64,000 bases of DNA from Rufibacter sp. DG15C (GTDB lineage Bacteria > Bacteroidota > Bacteroidia > Cytophagales > Hymenobacteraceae). This document shows positions 23,932 through 32,896 of this stretch, one piece after another. The notes beneath the pieces are model-generated. The model saw only the letters and a list, made by a program, of their open reading frames with translations. It searched no databases and was not told where the DNA came from. How positions within the stretch are numbered: the stretch's first letter is position 1; every line of letters begins with the position of its first letter. Made by a program: the position numbers and the translations under genes. The stretch spans positions 4,079,739 through 4,143,738 of the forward strand of contig NZ_CP010776.1 in the NCBI RefSeq assembly GCF_001577755.1. The letters are read 5' to 3'.

Positions 23932-25524
23932 TTAGCGTTTGGCAGGAGTCGTTTGCAAGAGCCTTAACAACACCCCGTTAGTCCACCCGAAGCCGTCTTG
24001 GTTGGGGTATTCTCCGCCGCCGCCTTCCTGTCCGGCCTTCTCTACATTGTATTTCTCTGTGAGCTTTCCGGTCTCCTTAAACACGCTCAGATTCTGCCGG
24101 ATCCACCTGTTGGCAATGGTATCTGCCAAAGCGGTGTGTTTGTAGGCGTTTAACCCTTGAATGCTCATCCATTGAAGCGGCGCCCAACCATTAGGCGCAT
24201 CCCATTGCTGGCCTGTGTTGGTGAGCGTGGTGCGCAAACCACCCGTCTGCAGAAAGTCTGCTTGCAGCTTCTGGGCAACGCCTTTTGCCTGGGCTTTGGT
24301 GACCATACAGAAGTACAAAGGGAAGACCGCTGCCAAAGTAGGAACCGTGCTGTGCGTGCCTTTCACAAAATGGTAGTCGTAGAAAAACGATTCCTTCTGG
24401 TTCCAGCAATACTGGAGCAAGGCTTCTTTTCTGGCCTTGGCTTTTTCTTTGTACATACGGGCCTGTTGTCTTTGGCCTTGTAGCTGGGCCATCTCCGCTA
24501 AGGTGATTTCCATGTGGTACAGCAGGGCGTTCAAATCAACGGGAATGAGGTTGGTCGTCTCTATGGTCTGTAGGTTTTGGCCATCAGCAAACCACCGGCT
24601 ACTAAAATCCCAGCCAGACTCTGCCGCCGCCCTCAAGTGCCGGTAGACCTCGGTGGGGTTTCTACCGGAGGCTTTGGCCACTGCCACGTCTTCTTTATAG
24701 GCCTCTGGTCTGGGCTGGGGCTCATCGTCCCAGTATCGGTTGAGAAGCGTACCGTTGGGCATGCGCACCACACGCCTGGCGGCTGGATTCTTGGCGGTTA
24801 CTGCTTGCGCACCTGCCATCCAGAAGTCGTATTCCTTTTGCAGCGCAGGCATGTACTTTTTTAAAACGTCGTTGCCTTTCTCTTGGGCTAGTACCCGTAG
24901 CATAAGAGCATAAAAAGGTGGCTGCGACCTGCTCAGGTAATAGCTTCGGTTGCCGTTTGGAATATGGCCGGTGGTGTGTATGAGATGCGTAAAATTGTCC
25001 ACCATGTTTTGGATTAGCTGGGTCTGGCCGCTGACTTGCAAGCCCAACATGGTAAAATAACTGTCCCAGTAGTAGATTTCCCTGAACCTGCCGCCGGGCA
25101 CAACATAAGCCTGCGGCAAAGGCAGCAAGGAACTCTGCTCTGTTACCGGCTGACGGGTAAGCACCGGCCAAAGCTTCTGAATGTGCTCTTCTACCGGGGC
25201 ATTGGGATTAGACCTGAAATCACTAGCGGGCGCCCCCGGAACCTGGAAGTACCGCAGCACAAAAATCTTTAAATCAAACGCAGCATTTGATTTTTCGCGC
25301 TGATAGGCTTGCACAATGGTAGCGGGCGGCGCAAGCGGCACACAGTCTGGAAAGGTTTTGGAGTCTGGGAAAATGCCGCTCAGTTGCACGTCTTCAAACA
25401 AAGCACCCAAGTCTTGGTGCGGACGGTACTGGGCTTGTACCAGGCAAGCATGGCCAAAGAAAAAAAGCCAGAAGAAGGCAATTACCCACCTTATTTGTTG
25501 GCGGCGAACAGAGGTAGACTGCAT
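23932..25524 (-). CDS. treA: Periplasmic trehalase (GH37)
   Basis: Hydrolyses trehalose to two glucose. The 530-residue protein has an N-terminal signal peptide (about 1-31, ending LVQAQ), trehalase signature 1 PGGRFREIYYWDSYF and signature 2 QWDAPNGWAPLQW, and the ending GEYPNQDGFGWTNGVLL, all diagnostic of family GH37. The signal peptide indicates the exported form. No trehalose transporter or synthase is adjacent, although an amino acid permease lies downstream. Confidence 0.95.
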   Translation of the reverse strand: MQSTSVRRQQIRWVIAFFWLFFFGHACLVQAQYRPHQDLGALFEDVQLSGIFPDSKTFPDCVPLAPPATIVQAYQREKSNAAFDLKIFVLRYFQVPGAPASDFRSNPNAPVEEHIQKLWPVLTRQPVTEQSSLLPLPQAYVVPGGRFREIYYWDSYFTMLGLQVSGQTQLIQNMVDNFTHLIHTTGHIPNGNRSYYLSRSQPPFYALMLRVLAQEKGNDVLKKYMPALQKEYDFWMAGAQAVTAKNPAARRVVRMPNGTLLNRYWDDEPQPRPEAYKEDVAVAKASGRNPTEVYRHLRAAAESGWDFSSRWFADGQNLQTIETTNLIPVDLNALLYHMEITLAEMAQLQGQRQQARMYKEKAKARKEALLQYCWNQKESFFYDYHFVKGTHSTVPTLAAVFPLYFCMVTKAQAKGVAQKLQADFLQTGGLRTTLTNTGQQWDAPNGWAPLQWMSIQGLNAYKHTALADTIANRWIRQNLSVFKETGKLTEKYNVEKAGQEGGGGEYPNQDGFGWTNGVLLRLLQTTPAKR

Positions 25525-25630
25525 AGAAACTTTTTCTTGGCTTCTACGAAGTCCAACGTCTTTTAGTAATGCACCAGGCTACCAAACAGGTTTCATAATC
25601 AGCCATAGTGAATTTGTGTTTGGACAGCTC

Positions 25631-26314
25631 CTATTCCTGTAGCAGGCGGTTAATGTCTTGAATCTTCCCAAAAACCACCAGAATATCGTCCTGCTCAAAC
25701 ACGGTGTCACCGGTTACTACGCCCAGCACTTTGGGTTTAAAATGCGATTTGCCAAAAATATTGCGTGTTTCATGGTTCCGGAGAATGGTGAGGACATTGA
25801 CCATGTACCGGGCCCTGAAATCAGTTTCGGCGATGGTCATGCCCACATACTTGGCTGGCACGGTGGCCTCAATGATGTTATAATCCTCGCTTAGGTCAAA
25901 AGAATCAATCACTCCCCGCATCTCTAACTTTTTGGCCAACCGCTCGGCGCTTTCCTGCTCAGGGCGAATGATTTGGTCTACCCCAATGGCTTCCAACACG
26001 GTTTGGTGCAAGGGAGATATGGCTCGGCTCATTAAGCGTTTGGTGCCCAACTGCTTAAAGATGGCCGTCGCCATGACAGAGGCGCCAAAATCTTCGCCAA
26101 TGCCTACCAACACCACGTCTGTATCGGCCACGGGCAGGGTAGACAAGGCCTGTAAATCACTGGCGTCCAAACAAATAGTGTGGGTAACCCGGTCTTTGTA
26201 CATCTCTACTTTGGCCATGTCTTTGTCCACGGCAATCACCTCATGCCCCATGTCTGTGAGTTTCATGGAGAGCGAAGACCCAAAATATCCTAAGCCAATG
26301 ACTATGTAGCGCAT
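25631..26314 (-). CDS. KtrA/TrkA-type potassium channel gating protein
   Basis: 227-residue cytoplasmic RCK protein that gates a Ktr/Trk potassium uptake channel. RCK-N (about 1-125) has the nucleotide-binding GLGYFGSS and an acidic strand end VIAVDKD; RCK-C (about 135-225) follows with VPAKYVGMTI and ILVVFGK. Length matches KtrA rather than the double-RCK TrkA. It lies 9 bases beyond the channel gene on the same strand, forming an obvious two-gene operon. Confidence 0.93.
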   Translation of the reverse strand: MRYIVIGLGYFGSSLSMKLTDMGHEVIAVDKDMAKVEMYKDRVTHTICLDASDLQALSTLPVADTDVVLVGIGEDFGASVMATAIFKQLGTKRLMSRAISPLHQTVLEAIGVDQIIRPEQESAERLAKKLEMRGVIDSFDLSEDYNIIEATVPAKYVGMTIAETDFRARYMVNVLTILRNHETRNIFGKSHFKPKVLGVVTGDTVFEQDDILVVFGKIQDINRLLQE

Positions 26315-26323
26315 ACTAGTTCT

Positions 26324-28144
26324 TTATGTAATGATAATGGATTCTTTAGGGTACCGGTACCGCAAGGACTTCACTTTCCTGAACAAGCCTACCAACAAGG
26401 TGAGGGTTCCTACCCTGCCCAAAAACATGGTACAAATTAGCACCGCCTTGCTTGGAGTGCTTAGAATGGGCGTGATCCCCACAGACAAGCCTGCCGTGGC
26501 AAACCCAGAAAAACACTCAAAAGCCACTGCGGTCAATCCTAACTTAGGATCAAAGATGGTGACCAGAAAAACAGCCACACCAATGACCAGCAAGGACAGC
26601 AGCATGACCGCGAAAGCCTTATGAACAGACTCTTGGGCAATCTCTCTTCTAAACACTTCTACCCTATCTTTCCCCTTGGCCAGGTTGATGATGTTGAGCA
26701 CGGCAATGGCAAACGTAGTGGTCTTAATGCCCCCACCCACCGACGCGGGCGACGCGCCAATCCACATCAAGAGCAGGTACAACAAAATGGTGGGCGCACC
26801 CAGAGCAGCCATGTTTACGGTATTAAACCCAGCCGTCCTGGGTGTTACCGCTCCAAAGAAAGCGCCTACCCATTTGCCCGTAAGGGAATGCTCTGCCAAG
26901 GTATTCTCCTTCTCCAGCATAAAAAAACCAACCGTACCCACCACCAACAGAACCAGAGTGGTAATGAAGACCAACAATGTGTTGATGTTCAGAATCCGGG
27001 CTTTGTGGTCCAGACTCCTCTTTTCCACCACCGTACTCATCAGCCTTTTAACATGGTACCTCAGAAATCTGGTAAAGTTAAAGACCACCGGGAAACCCAA
27101 TCCGCCTAACACAATAAGACAAGCAAGCACCATCTGGAGCGAATAATTGTACCTGACCAGTGGGTCATACAGATTGAGCGTTAGCGTGGAGAAACCCGCA
27201 TTACAAAAAGCAGACACCGAATGGAAAATAGAGAAACTCACGCGCTCTGGCAACACCGTGGGCGGAAGCTCTTTTAGGCACCAAAACAACAAAATGGCGC
27301 CTATGGCCTCTACGGTTAAAGTGAAGGCCACGATTTTAAAAAGGGTGCGCGTTATTTGACCCAGGTTATCCTCACTCAGCCAATCTTTCATAAACAGCGA
27401 GCTCTTGTAGGTTGAGCCCTGAAAGAAGATGCCAAAGAAACTAGCGAAGGTCATGATCCCCAGTCCGCCCACTTGAATCAACATCAACACAATCACCTTC
27501 CCTGAGGGGGTAAACACCGTAGCCGGGTCCACTGTCACCAATCCTGTCACGCACACGGCGCTGGTGGCCGTGAACAAGGCATCAATGAAGGTAATGCCTT
27601 TATAAGTGGATTGTGGCAACAGGAGCAACGCCGTACCAATGCCAATCAGGAAGACAAAACTTAAGACAAACAGTTGGGCCGGGTTAATGGTAGATTTATA
27701 GAAGAGCAACGTCTTCTTAGAAACCTCTACAAAAAATACATAGAAAATGATGCAGTACACCAAGTAGTCACTGTCAAAGAACCACAGTAGCGTATGGCTG
27801 CTGGTAACGGTGTTCTGCAAGAAGAACCTGGCTACAACTGCCAAAGACATTAAGAGTAGCAGTATCCCTTCAAAGATGAGAGAAGGCCTCCTAATTTCGT
27901 TTTTCAACAACAGGGTAGTGCGCAGAGCCAGACTAAGTAATACCACCAGAAAAAACGCATGGTACGCATAGTGCAGGATGATTTGCACTCCGGTGCTTTG
28001 GTGCTTAAACCCCACATCATAGAGAAACACCAGCAAAGCAAAGCTGCTCAGGTACAGCAAAAAAGCATCAATAGCCGATGCCAACCAGGGTAGTTGGTTT
28101 AACGTGAGGATGAGCGACTTCTTAGCTTTCTTTCTGGGTTCCAT
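26324..28144 (-). CDS. KtrB/TrkH-type potassium transporter, with N-terminal membrane extension
   Basis: 606 residues. The C-terminal 440 residues show the four pore-loop repeats with selectivity glycines: TSAVCVTGL, AFCNAGFSTL, TPRTAGFNTV and FATAGLSVG. Ahead of them are about 160 extra residues with four hydrophobic segments, the longer form found in many Bacteroidota. It works with the RCK gating protein encoded just downstream. Start at 28144 (MEPRKKAKKSL). I cannot tell whether sodium is co-transported. Confidence 0.92.
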   Translation of the reverse strand: MEPRKKAKKSLILTLNQLPWLASAIDAFLLYLSSFALLVFLYDVGFKHQSTGVQIILHYAYHAFFLVVLLSLALRTTLLLKNEIRRPSLIFEGILLLLMSLAVVARFFLQNTVTSSHTLLWFFDSDYLVYCIIFYVFFVEVSKKTLLFYKSTINPAQLFVLSFVFLIGIGTALLLLPQSTYKGITFIDALFTATSAVCVTGLVTVDPATVFTPSGKVIVLMLIQVGGLGIMTFASFFGIFFQGSTYKSSLFMKDWLSEDNLGQITRTLFKIVAFTLTVEAIGAILLFWCLKELPPTVLPERVSFSIFHSVSAFCNAGFSTLTLNLYDPLVRYNYSLQMVLACLIVLGGLGFPVVFNFTRFLRYHVKRLMSTVVEKRSLDHKARILNINTLLVFITTLVLLVVGTVGFFMLEKENTLAEHSLTGKWVGAFFGAVTPRTAGFNTVNMAALGAPTILLYLLLMWIGASPASVGGGIKTTTFAIAVLNIINLAKGKDRVEVFRREIAQESVHKAFAVMLLSLLVIGVAVFLVTIFDPKLGLTAVAFECFSGFATAGLSVGITPILSTPSKAVLICTMFLGRVGTLTLLVGLFRKVKSLRYRYPKESIIIT

Positions 28145-28281
28145 TCAGGATGTTTGTAAACCAGACCCGTTTACAAAGGGCTATACTGACCAAATGCCAA
28201 TAGGTTTATCACTAGATAATGGAACATTTTCTGTGGGGCATAGTAAGAAAGCCCATACGTTACCAAATCTGAGAAACCACC

Positions 28282-28578
28282 ATGGATACCTATAACCTGA
28301 AACCTGAGAACATGCGCGCGCCAGAGCACTTAAATGAAGCAGAGGCCAGAAAGAGTTTAGAGGAGTTAGACGCCAAGATAAAAGTGTTGCAAGGCCGGGC
28401 GCATGCCACCGCCGCAGACTCCCACCATACGTACCATGAGCACATTGCGGCGCTGGAGGCTAAACGCGCGCTCATTGCGCAAAAACTGGAAAACAGCACT
28501 ACTGCCACAGACAGCACGTGGCAAGAAATCAAGAACAGCCTGGAAGACCTAAGCGATAGCATCAAGAAACTGTTCTAG
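28282..28578 (+). CDS. sll1863-like coiled-coil stress protein
   Basis: 98-residue soluble helical protein with heptad-like ELDAKIKVLQGRA and HIAALEAKRALIAQKLE, ending EDLSDSIKKLF. It resembles the small sll1863-type stress-associated proteins; function unknown. It diverges from ktrB and converges on the regulator at 28640 with palindrome copy 16 between. Confidence 0.72.
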   Translation: MDTYNLKPENMRAPEHLNEAEARKSLEELDAKIKVLQGRAHATAADSHHTYHEHIAALEAKRALIAQKLENSTTATDSTWQEIKNSLEDLSDSIKKLF

Positions 28579-28598
28579 AAATCGCTTAGCTTGTAAGC

Positions 28599-28636
28599 CG
28601 ATTTTGGCCTGTTTCCCAGGAAACAGGCCAAAATCG
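28599..28636. repeat. 38-bp palindrome copy 16
   Basis: A perfect inverted repeat CGATTTTGGCCTGTTTCC plus a 2-base centre; the arm uses GATTTTGG instead of GTTTTTGG, with a compensating change on the other side. Fills the 61-base gap between convergent genes. Confidence 0.9.
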
Positions 28637-28639
28637 ACT

Positions 28640-29050
28640 CTACTCTTGGGCGTACACCTCAGAGATAATCTCAAGGATTTCAGTGGTGAGGGGCTTTGAA
28701 AAGAAGTCCCGGACCTCAGACAGGCTACGGGCGTAGGTGATGTCCTTCTTATCAACCGCCGAGGAAAGTACAAACAGGTTAGATTTTTCTGTGAGTTCTT
28801 TGGGCAGTTTGCGGTATTCCTCAATAAATTCCCAACCGTCCATCCCGGGCATGTTAATGTCTAGGAAGATAATTTCAGGGAAATTCTCTGGTGCTTCTTC
28901 TACTATCTTTGATAGAGCTTTCAGGGCTTCTTCAGCCCATAAGAAACTATACACTTCCTCTGCAAACTGATGGTTTCTGATCACACTTTCACACAGAAAG
29001 TTGTGGATCTCATCATCATCTATTAGAAAAACCCGACGGTATTTGTTCAT
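28640..29050 (-). CDS. Single-domain response regulator
   Basis: 136-residue receiver domain: acidic pair FLIDDDE, phosphoacceptor Asp in IIFLDINMPGMDG, switch Ser in FVLSSAVDK, and Lys in FFSKPL. Its start overlaps the 3' end of the upstream PAS kinase gene by 35 bases in another frame, so translation is probably coupled and the two form a cognate pair. Confidence 0.93.
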   Translation of the reverse strand: MNKYRRVFLIDDDEIHNFLCESVIRNHQFAEEVYSFLWAEEALKALSKIVEEAPENFPEIIFLDINMPGMDGWEFIEEYRKLPKELTEKSNLFVLSSAVDKKDITYARSLSEVRDFFSKPLTTEILEIISEVYAQE

Positions 29051-30860
29051 TTCTAGGGTATGCTTGAAAGTAAACTTTAAAAGTTGAGCCCTGGTCTACC
29101 TTGCTTTCAACATCTATCCAGCCGCCTATGGACTCTATCTGGGTTTTGGTCATGTGCAGTCCCAAGCCCTTGCCCTCTATGTGCGGATGGAAGCGCCTGT
29201 ACAAGCCAAAGATTTTATGCTGCTGCCTGGTCAGGTCAATACCCAGACCATTGTCTTGCAGCATTAAGCATAAATATCCATCTGAAAGTACAGTTTTAAT
29301 ATTAATATTCAAATTCCGATCCAAGCTTCTGTACTTAATGGCATTGAGAATCAGGTTCAATAGAATACTGTGCACATAGCCTTTCACGCCATATGCTACT
29401 TTCCCTTGGGAGAAGTCAGAATCAAAGCTTGCGTTGCCCACTGCCAACTGGCTGGCCAGGCTATCCCTTACATCTAACAGAACCTGCCGCAAATCCACAG
29501 GCTCTAGTACCTTGTCTGTCTGGCTTCTGATGGTTAAGATTTCGTTGAGGTCCTTGATGGTGGTATCCAGCTTTTTGGTAGTCCGCTCCAGTTTATTGAT
29601 AAGCACTGGGTTGATGGGATCCTGCAGATCCTCCCTGTTATAGAGACTGGTGAGGCCTACAATGTTGGCCACCGGGGCCCTCAAATTATGCGAGACAATG
29701 TAGGCAAATTGCTGTAAGTGCTCGTTTTGGCGCACGGTTTCTTCAATAAGGCTGGTGCGCTCTGCCTCTGCCTGTTTGCGCGCGCTTATGTTTTTAACCG
29801 AGGTAAAGCAGTAACTGTCTCCCTCAAATAGAAAATGGTTGATATGAATCTCCACGGGGAAGTGCTTCCCAGCCTTGTCTTTGAAAACGGTTTCATGAAC
29901 CTGGGATTGGTCACCCTTCTGGCTTTTCCAGACTTCTTCCTTGAACTGAACATCAACCTCCAGAATTGATAAGGTCAGTAATTCATCTTTGGTATACCCT
30001 AACAGGTGGCAGGCTGCAGTGTTGGCGCGCATGATGCTACCGTCTGACTTGGTCCACAAAAAGGCCTCGGCGGCGCGTTCTACAGAGAAATCAGAGAATT
30101 GCAGCTTGTGCTCAGCAGTTTTCCTCTTGGTGATGTCAATCACACTGCCATCCATCCGGACCAATTTTCCTGCTTGGTCTAAAGTGGCTACGCACTGGAT
30201 TAATTGCCACCTAATGCCCTTGTGGGTGGTCCTTCCTCTTACCTCTAATTGAAATTGTTTCTGGCCTGATTCTATAAGTGGCTGGACACCTTCAATAATG
30301 TGCCGGTCATGGGGATGGATGATTTTAAACCACAGGTGTTTATCCGCATAAAACTGCTGCGGTGTGTACCCCAGGTTTTCCTCACATTGCGGACTAATGT
30401 AGGTTATCTCCAGGTTTTCATTCATGGAGAAGACAATCTCCTCAATGTTTTTAAGGATGGACTGCGCCAGGGACTCGGCGGCCTGCAACTGCTTTTCTGC
30501 TGCCTTACGGGCGCTAATGTCATAGATAACCACCAGGCGCCTGCCTTTTCCTTCATGCTCTGGCAACGTGTGGGACGCAATCTCTACATTGAGTAGGCGG
30601 CCGTCTTTGGTAATATGAACCCAATCACCCGCTTTGTTGAAGGCGCTTCGGCCTTGGGACAATACATTATCTAGAATTGGAACATGCTCTTTGGGCCTAA
30701 TGTCCCGGATGGTCATTTGAAGAAACTCTTGCTCAGAATAGCCATACAGGTCAATGGCCGCATGATTGACCATTAAGAAGCGATATGTTTCTGTGTCAAA
30801 GACCCACATTGGCAGTGGGTTATTGTCAAATAGTAAGCGGTATGGGTGCTCTGGCGTCAA
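29016..30860 (-). CDS. Multi-PAS sensor histidine kinase
   Basis: 614 residues, no membrane segment. Three PAS/PAC modules follow each other (about 3-120, 125-245, 250-375), ending in PAC motifs VIYDISARKAAEKQL, GSVIDITKRKTAEH and SVKNISARKQAEAE. The HisKA H-box is VSHNLRAPVANIVGL; the HATPase has NLILNAIKYRS, QDNGLGIDL and GKGLGLHMTKTQIE. The first codon is TTG, and no in-frame ATG precedes it near a plausible start, while the PAS fold begins at once (YRLLFDNNPLPMWVFD). Paired with the overlapping receiver gene downstream. Confidence 0.9.
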   Translation of the reverse strand: MTPEHPYRLLFDNNPLPMWVFDTETYRFLMVNHAAIDLYGYSEQEFLQMTIRDIRPKEHVPILDNVLSQGRSAFNKAGDWVHITKDGRLLNVEIASHTLPEHEGKGRRLVVIYDISARKAAEKQLQAAESLAQSILKNIEEIVFSMNENLEITYISPQCEENLGYTPQQFYADKHLWFKIIHPHDRHIIEGVQPLIESGQKQFQLEVRGRTTHKGIRWQLIQCVATLDQAGKLVRMDGSVIDITKRKTAEHKLQFSDFSVERAAEAFLWTKSDGSIMRANTAACHLLGYTKDELLTLSILEVDVQFKEEVWKSQKGDQSQVHETVFKDKAGKHFPVEIHINHFLFEGDSYCFTSVKNISARKQAEAERTSLIEETVRQNEHLQQFAYIVSHNLRAPVANIVGLTSLYNREDLQDPINPVLINKLERTTKKLDTTIKDLNEILTIRSQTDKVLEPVDLRQVLLDVRDSLASQLAVGNASFDSDFSQGKVAYGVKGYVHSILLNLILNAIKYRSLDRNLNINIKTVLSDGYLCLMLQDNGLGIDLTRQQHKIFGLYRRFHPHIEGKGLGLHMTKTQIESIGGWIDVESKVDQGSTFKVYFQAYPRNEQIPSGFSNR

Positions 30861-30982
30861 AATGAAGGTACTTTGTCTTCTCCTAAAAAGGAGAGCATTG
30901 GGGGGATATATTTGGGTCAGCTTTCTCTCCTGTTGCTACCTTTAAATAGCAACGCCTCTCATTCAAACCCAAGATATAAAAA

Positions 30983-31019
30983 GAAAACCTCAACCCCTTT
31001 ACAGAGATTGAGGTTTTCA
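30983..31019 (-). terminator. Terminator of the PaaN-like gene
   Basis: GAAAACCTCAA pairs with TTGAGGTTTTC, 17 bases beyond the minus-strand stop. A further small hairpin, GTTGCTA/TAGCAAC, lies near 30935-30955. No 38-bp palindrome here. Confidence 0.85.
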
Positions 31020-31035
31020 CGAAATATAATCCGTA

Positions 31036-32739
31036 TTAATGCGCGGCTGGTTCTCTAAAACCAACCCATGTAAAGCGCTTGATCACAAATTCTGGGTTGG
31101 TGAAGGAAGCGTTACCGGCTGGGTTGCCACCAGTTACGTGAAAATCTGAGAAGCTGGCGTTCTGGTTCACATAGATACCACCCGTCAAATTAAAGCTGAC
31201 CGGAGTTCCAGCCAAGCCCATTAGGTCCATGATTTCTTCTTTTACCTCTGGATTGGTGGTATAGGCACCACAAGAGATAGCTCCGTGTTGCATGGCCATT
31301 TCCTGTGCCAGATGGATGGATTCCTGGGTATCTTTAGTCTTGATGATAACCGCAATTGGGCCGAACAGCTCTTGACTGTACAGCTCCTTCTCTGACGCTT
31401 CAACTTCATAAATCACAGGTGAGCAAATGCGCGCTTTGGCAAAAGCAGGATTGGCTACCTCACAGGTAGTTAAAACGCTGCGGCCATGTCCGTTCTCCAA
31501 GTCTTTCACGCGTTGTTGCGTCAACTGGTTCTGGATGGCGCCCAGTACATGAGGGCCTGCTTTGGGGTTGTTCACCAAGCCTTTCACCGCCTCTGCCAAC
31601 TTATTGACAACCTCTTCATAAGACACTTGCTCGCCGGCTACTGTGATGCCATTGGCAGGGATAAAGAAGTTTTGAGGAGCCGTACACATTTGACCAGAAT
31701 ACAATGTCAAAGAGAAGGCCAGGTTCTGCACTACTTTATCTAAATCCTCTACTGAATCAAGGATGATGGAATTTACCCCTGCTTTTTCAGTGAAGACTGT
31801 CTTGCCCTTCAAATCCTCTAGGTAATTCCCGAAAGTGGTACCGCCCGTATAGTCAATCAGTTTAATGGCAGGATGTTCTGCCAATTCTTTGGTGATGAGA
31901 CGATCATCTGGGTCTACGGCCAGTTGGCAGATGTTCGGGTCTAGGCCGTATTCAGCCAAGACTTTCTGTAATTCGGCAATGACAATGGCAATTGGCAAAA
32001 CGCCTTTAGGGTGCGGCTTTACAATAACTGGATTGCCCGTCACTAAACTAGCATACATACCTGGCACGGTATTCCAAGTAGGAAACGTAGAACAGCCTAC
32101 TACCAAACCAAGTCCTTTTGGCACGGCCTTCCAGCTTTTATTCAGCTTTAAGTTAAACTTACCCATTGGCTTCTCCCACACCTGATGCTCTGGGAACCGA
32201 GTCTGCTCCTCATAGCCAGCGGCAATGGCCTCTAAAGCTCTGTCTGCGGCATGCGGTCCTGAAGCTTGGAAAGACATCATAAACGCCTGGCCGGTGGTGT
32301 GCATGGTTGCGTGCGCAATTTCAAAGAAGCGGCCTTTCATTCTTTCCAAACTCTCTATAAGGATAGAAGCACGTTCCAGTGGGGACAGCTTTCGCCAAAT
32401 ATGAAACGCCTCTTGGCCACGGGAAATCAATGTTTCCACTGAGAAGGTTGGATAGGTAATACCCAGGTTCTCTTGCTCATACGGTGATTCTTCCTGACCC
32501 GCCCAACCCTGCGCATCTGCCTGCTGTAACTCTTCAAACGGTTTGCCTAAGTGGCTCTGGAATTTCTCAAGCCCGGCCTGGTCAGCGCCCTCTCCATAAA
32601 CAGCCGGTGATGGGTGCTCTGGGTACTGCGAAAAAAAAGTTCGTTCATGTAAGGCTTGGATGGCACGTTCTAAAACTTGGCGGTGTTGCTCCGTCAAGCC
32701 CCCTAACTCTTTGATGTCCTGTGAAATTGGCTCTTTCAT
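31036..32739 (-). CDS. PaaN-type aldehyde dehydrogenase family protein
   Basis: 567 residues of the aldehyde dehydrogenase superfamily, PaaN subgroup (phenylacetate degradation, lacking the MaoC hydratase domain of PaaZ). Visible: cofactor-site VVGCSTFPTWNTVPGMYASL and NPVIVKPHPKGVLP, the glycine loop DYTGGTTFGN, the general-base region EKAGVNSIILD and the catalytic Cys in LYSGQMCTAPQNF. No other paa gene is in the window, so it may act outside a complete phenylacetate pathway. It has its own terminator. Confidence 0.87.
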   Translation of the reverse strand: MKEPISQDIKELGGLTEQHRQVLERAIQALHERTFFSQYPEHPSPAVYGEGADQAGLEKFQSHLGKPFEELQQADAQGWAGQEESPYEQENLGITYPTFSVETLISRGQEAFHIWRKLSPLERASILIESLERMKGRFFEIAHATMHTTGQAFMMSFQASGPHAADRALEAIAAGYEEQTRFPEHQVWEKPMGKFNLKLNKSWKAVPKGLGLVVGCSTFPTWNTVPGMYASLVTGNPVIVKPHPKGVLPIAIVIAELQKVLAEYGLDPNICQLAVDPDDRLITKELAEHPAIKLIDYTGGTTFGNYLEDLKGKTVFTEKAGVNSIILDSVEDLDKVVQNLAFSLTLYSGQMCTAPQNFFIPANGITVAGEQVSYEEVVNKLAEAVKGLVNNPKAGPHVLGAIQNQLTQQRVKDLENGHGRSVLTTCEVANPAFAKARICSPVIYEVEASEKELYSQELFGPIAVIIKTKDTQESIHLAQEMAMQHGAISCGAYTTNPEVKEEIMDLMGLAGTPVSFNLTGGIYVNQNASFSDFHVTGGNPAGNASFTNPEFVIKRFTWVGFREPAAH

Positions 32740-32754
32740 GTCTTATTTATATGG

Positions 32755-32762
32755 TATCTTTG
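32755..32762 (+). promoter_or_regulatory. Possible -7 box for the subtilase gene
   Basis: TATCTTTG fits TAnnTTTG on the plus strand but would give a leader of about 130 bases; a second weak candidate TACTTTAG lies near 32876. Both are tentative. Confidence 0.3.
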
Positions 32763-32896
32763 CAAGCTTTATATTGAAACTTAAATTTAATTGTAAAGTA
32801 TGTAAGTACCTATTTCAATTTGTGTATTTTACATACAGAAGCTATCCCTCCCCCTCTAATTCACCACCCGCGTATTTATACTTTAGACGTATTTTA

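Noticed and set aside
32660..32896. N-terminal extension of the subtilase frame
   Set aside because: Overlaps the start of the divergent PaaN-like gene; the signal peptide at 32897 gives a proper start.
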